Source: Pseudomonas azadiae
Lineage (GTDB): Bacteria > Pseudomonadota > Gammaproteobacteria > Pseudomonadales > Pseudomonadaceae
DNA: 64,000 bases
Direction: 5' to 3'
NCBI RefSeq assembly: GCF_019145355.1
Contig: NZ_JAHSTY010000002.1
Span: forward strand, 558,001-622,000
The notes under the pieces: generated by a model
What the model saw: the letters and a program-made list of their open reading frames with translations, nothing else
Databases searched by the model: none
What the model was told of the DNA's origin: nothing
Shown here: in pieces, positions 62,129 to 64,000 of the stretch
Position numbering within the stretch: the first letter of the stretch is position 1
How the letters are laid out: every line of letters begins with the position of its first letter
Program-made: the position numbers and the translations under genes

Positions 62129-62860
62129 ATGAAACAGCATCGGTTGGCGGCGGCGGTGGCCCTGGTTAGCCTGGTACTTGCGGGTTGTGATTCGCAGACC
62201 AGCGTAGAGCTGAAAACCCCGGCGCAGAAAGCTTCCTACGGCATCGGCCTGAACATGGGCAAGAGCCTTGCCCAGGAAGGCATGGATGACCTGGATTCCA
62301 AAGCAGTAGCCCAGGGCATCGAAGATGCCGTCGGCAAGAAAGAGCAGAAGCTCAAGGACGACGAACTGGTTGAAGCGTTCGCCGCACTGCAAAAGCGTGC
62401 TGAAGAACGCATGACCAAGATGAGCGAAGAGTCGGCAACCGCCGGCAAGAAATTCCTCGAAGACAACGCCAAGAAAGACGGCGTCGTCACCACCGCTTCC
62501 GGCCTGCAGTACAAGATCGTGAAGAAAGCCGATGGCCCTCAGCCTAAGCCGACTGATGTGGTGACCGTTCACTACACCGGCAAGCTCACCAACGGCACTA
62601 CCTTTGACAGCTCCGTGGATCGCGGCAGCCCGATTGACCTGCCGGTCAGCGGCGTGATTCCAGGTTGGGTCGAAGGCCTGCAACTGATGCACGTCGGCGA
62701 GAAGGTCGAGTTGTACATCCCGTCCGACCTGGCCTACGGCGCACAGAGCCCGAGCCCGGCGATCCCGGCCAACTCCGTGCTGGTATTCGACCTGGAGCTG
62801 CTGGCCATCAAGGACCCAGCCAAGGCTGAAGCCCCTGCTGCTCCTGCCGCCAAGAAGTAA
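62129..62860 (+). CDS. FKBP-type peptidyl-prolyl isomerase, lipoprotein
   Basis: A 243-residue Mip/FklB-like isomerase. The lipobox LVLAGC (residues 15-20) predicts an outer- or inner-membrane lipoprotein. The N-terminal helical dimerisation domain (about 30-120) contains KASYGIGLNMGKSLAQEG. The FKBP domain (about 130-230) has VVTVHYTGKLTNGTTFDSSV and WVEGLQLMHVGEKVELYIPS. The ATG at 62129 follows AAGGA with a six-base spacing. It helps fold proteins in the envelope. A strong terminator follows. Confidence 0.94.
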   Translation: MKQHRLAAAVALVSLVLAGCDSQTSVELKTPAQKASYGIGLNMGKSLAQEGMDDLDSKAVAQGIEDAVGKKEQKLKDDELVEAFAALQKRAEERMTKMSEESATAGKKFLEDNAKKDGVVTTASGLQYKIVKKADGPQPKPTDVVTVHYTGKLTNGTTFDSSVDRGSPIDLPVSGVIPGWVEGLQLMHVGEKVELYIPSDLAYGAQSPSPAIPANSVLVFDLELLAIKDPAKAEAPAAPAAKK

Positions 62861-62877
62861 CAGGCGCCTGAACACCC

Positions 62878-62901
62878 AACGCCCCGTCTCGACGGGGCGT
62901 T
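62878..62901 (+). terminator. Rho-independent terminator
   Basis: AACGCCCCGTC pairs with GACGGGGCGTT (62878-62888 with 62891-62901) just after the FKBP gene. Confidence 0.85.
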
Positions 62902-63118
62902 GTCGTATCTGGCGTTGCCTGCGGTTTGCCCGCTCACTACAATCCAAACGAACGTCCATGGCTGGTAACAGTCTGATATAAGACTCGAGCACGGGTATCC
63001 GCACAGCCACGCCAAGTCAATGAAATCTTGGGTTTTTTTACGGTGCGCAAAAAACGCCCGATCTGACTGAAAGCCTTGTAATACGGGGCTTTCAGCCCGG
63101 AAAATAGGCTCTGTTCAC
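62902..63118. other. Non-coding gap between the FKBP and DUF1232 genes
   Basis: Contains a single REP half (GCCCGCTCACTAC, about 62929-62941), a run of seven Ts at 63034-63040, and a hairpin formed by CTGAAAGCC and GGCTTTCAG (about 63067-63095). No ORF is convincing. Confidence 0.5.
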
Positions 63119-63149
63119 AAGGTTATCCACAATTTGTGTGGATAACCTT
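63119..63149. promoter_or_regulatory. Hairpin made of two facing DnaA-box sequences
   Basis: AAGGTTATCCACA (63119-63131) and TGTGGATAACCTT (63137-63149) form a perfect 13 bp inverted repeat around ATTTG. Each arm holds a perfect DnaA box, TTATCCACA (63123-63131) and TGTGGATAA (63137-63145). It ends 27 bases before the DUF1232 gene. Confidence 0.7.
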
Positions 63150-63176
63150 ATATGTCGCCTGGAACTGGAGTGACAG

Positions 63177-63635
63177 ATGAAACCACCCTTCAATTTCACC
63201 CGTTTCCTGCCCATGGCCGCCCGTCTTCTGGGTCGTGGGCGTTTGCCGACGCTGCTGTTCGCCGTCGCCGCCAAAGGCTCAAGCCAAGGCAATCGCCTGG
63301 GCAAGCTCAAGGATGACCTCAAGCTGCTCCAGGCCCTGTGCCTGGCCTACTGGCGCGGCGAGTACCGGGCGATCAGCCTCAAGGCGCTGATCTCGGTGGT
63401 AGCGGGTCTGATGTATTTCGTAAGCCCGATCGATGCGATTCCGGACTTCCTTCCGATGTTTGGCATGCTCGACGACATCGCCGTACTGGCGTGGGTCATG
63501 AAGACCCTGGACGGCGAACTGAGCGCTTTTCGCGCGTGGCGTGACGCCCAGCGTCCGGAAAAGCTCGCCGTGGTTGAGCGCCTGCCAGCGACGCCGGCGT
63601 TGCTGTCCAAGGAAAACCCGCAAAAAAACGCGTGA
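63177..63635 (+). CDS. DUF1232 (YkvA-like) membrane protein
   Basis: A 152-residue protein with the DUF1232 core: ALISVVAGLMYFVSPIDAIP (about 71-90), DFLPMFGMLDDIAVLAWVMK (about 91-110). The SPIDAIPD motif defines the family. Two membrane segments are predicted. The function is unknown. The start follows a GGAG-type site (CTGGAGTGACAG). Upstream lies the DnaA-box hairpin, which could regulate it. Confidence 0.88.
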   Translation: MKPPFNFTRFLPMAARLLGRGRLPTLLFAVAAKGSSQGNRLGKLKDDLKLLQALCLAYWRGEYRAISLKALISVVAGLMYFVSPIDAIPDFLPMFGMLDDIAVLAWVMKTLDGELSAFRAWRDAQRPEKLAVVERLPATPALLSKENPQKNA

Positions 63636-63667
63636 CACGGGATATCCCCCTGCGACCTTTGTGGCTG

Positions 63668-63718
63668 TTAGGATTACACTCCTAAGGAAGAGCTTAGGGA
63701 AAGAGCTTACTAAGTAAG
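63668..63718. promoter_or_regulatory. Overlapping palindromes before the XRE-type gene
   Basis: TTAGGA/TCCTAA (63668-63685), CCTAAG/CTTAGG (63681-63698) and CTTAC/GTAAG (63706-63718) follow each other, sharing the CCTAA core. They are candidate operators for the downstream regulator. Confidence 0.4.
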
Positions 63719-63741
63719 TGCAGTTATCCTACGGGGCAGTC

Positions 63742-64000
63742 ATGGATATTCAGATAATTTCACGCGATGGCGCACCCGAATATGCGGTGTTGCCATGGGA
63801 TCAGTACCAGGCGCTGCTAAAAGCTGCTGGTCAGCAACACTCTTCGCCGCCTCCTTCTTCTTCGACTGCCCAAGCTGCCTGCGAACCGGTGCTGCGCCCG
63901 CTCGCAGACCTGCGCGGCTTGCGCGAGGCCAAGGGCCTGGCCGTTGAGACCCTGGCCCGCACCGTGGGTATCAGCCCTTCCTATCTCGGATTGATTGAAA
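63742..64000 (+). CDS. XRE-type regulator, N-terminal part (runs off the window)
   Basis: A frame starting at the ATG at 63742 continues to the window end, so 86 residues are visible. After about 27 residues (DIQIISRDGAPEYAVLPWDQ YQALL) and a low-complexity Pro/Ser linker, a helix-turn-helix of the XRE/Cro type begins: LADLRGLREAKGLAVETLAR then TVGISPSYLGLIE. The N-terminal extension resembles Pseudomonas regulators that carry an antitoxin-like head. The rest is missing, so the role cannot be given. Confidence 0.8.
   Translation, partial: MDIQIISRDGAPEYAVLPWDQYQALLKAAGQQHSSPPPSSSTAQAACEPVLRPLADLRGLREAKGLAVETLARTVGISPSYLGLIE

Overview
This 64 kb window is chromosomal DNA from a Pseudomonas, most likely the P. 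fluorescens group. The evidence is high GC with strong G/C third-position bias, paired GGGAGC-type and GTAGTGAGCGGGC-type palindromes (REP/REPIN elements) in many gaps, and typical genes such as fadE with a PA2817-family neighbour, rdgC, a MocR regulator and an HBM-type chemoreceptor. Most of it is ordinary core genome; four stretches are accessory or rearranged.

Layout. 0-15 kb: a dispersed structured repeat; two overlapping alpha/beta hydrolases; a DUF4892 protein behind a possible 18-codon leader ORF; an AI-2E family permease; an OmpR/EnvZ-type two-component pair; pyrF; a quinone-oxidoreductase-like dehydrogenase; an SDR; a MocR regulator; a chemoreceptor; another hydrolase; a membrane-anchored coiled-coil protein. 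15.3-18.3 kb: a duplicated tRNA-Glu/tRNA-Gly pair whose terminator has been split in its TTCG loop by an IS1182-family element, then the fossil of a tyrosine integrase and a small periplasmic protein. 18.5-25.7 kb (minus strand): exbD-tonB-receptor-exbB followed by a secreted phospholipase D-like protein and a secreted M20 dipeptidase, which look like one nutrient-scavenging unit. 25.9-43.8 kb: GNAT, PhoD phosphatase, AlaX-type editing protein, LysR, PA2817-family protein, fadE, GST, an ABC-2 exporter, TetR/MFS, cupin, a TDT/SLAC1 channel, an MFS-acyltransferase fusion, a guanidinium exporter under a guanidine-II (mini-ykkC) riboswitch, a bile-acid-symporter family protein and rdgC.

43.9-48.8 kb: a FecI-FecR-siderophore receptor unit with Fur-box-like sites lies between two near-identical tRNA-Val/tRNA-Asp arrays about 4.55 kb apart. 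48.8-53 kb is a zone of gene decay: fragments of a BCCT transporter, a frameshifted unknown gene, a possible luciferase-like monooxygenase piece and a truncated hydrolase are mixed with intact YbaK, TSUP, LysR and VOC genes. 53-57.8 kb: a BCCT transporter, a CocE/NonD hydrolase and a GcvA-type LysR regulator form one module. 57.8-58.8 kb: a tandem array of seven REPIN units with a 134 bp period and a higher-order three-unit repeat. 58.9-63.6 kb: a catalase-like protein and a di-heme cytochrome in an operon, an FKBP lipoprotein, and a DUF1232 protein preceded by a perfect hairpin made of two facing DnaA-box sequences. The window ends inside an XRE-type regulator.

I did not find an unmistakably new defence or mobile system. 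The most interesting leads are the IS insertion in a terminator tetraloop, the tRNA-bounded iron module, the 16-nt insert shared by two different REP families, the TonB/PLD/dipeptidase operon, and the REPIN array. All calls were made by reading the sequence; no database search was run.
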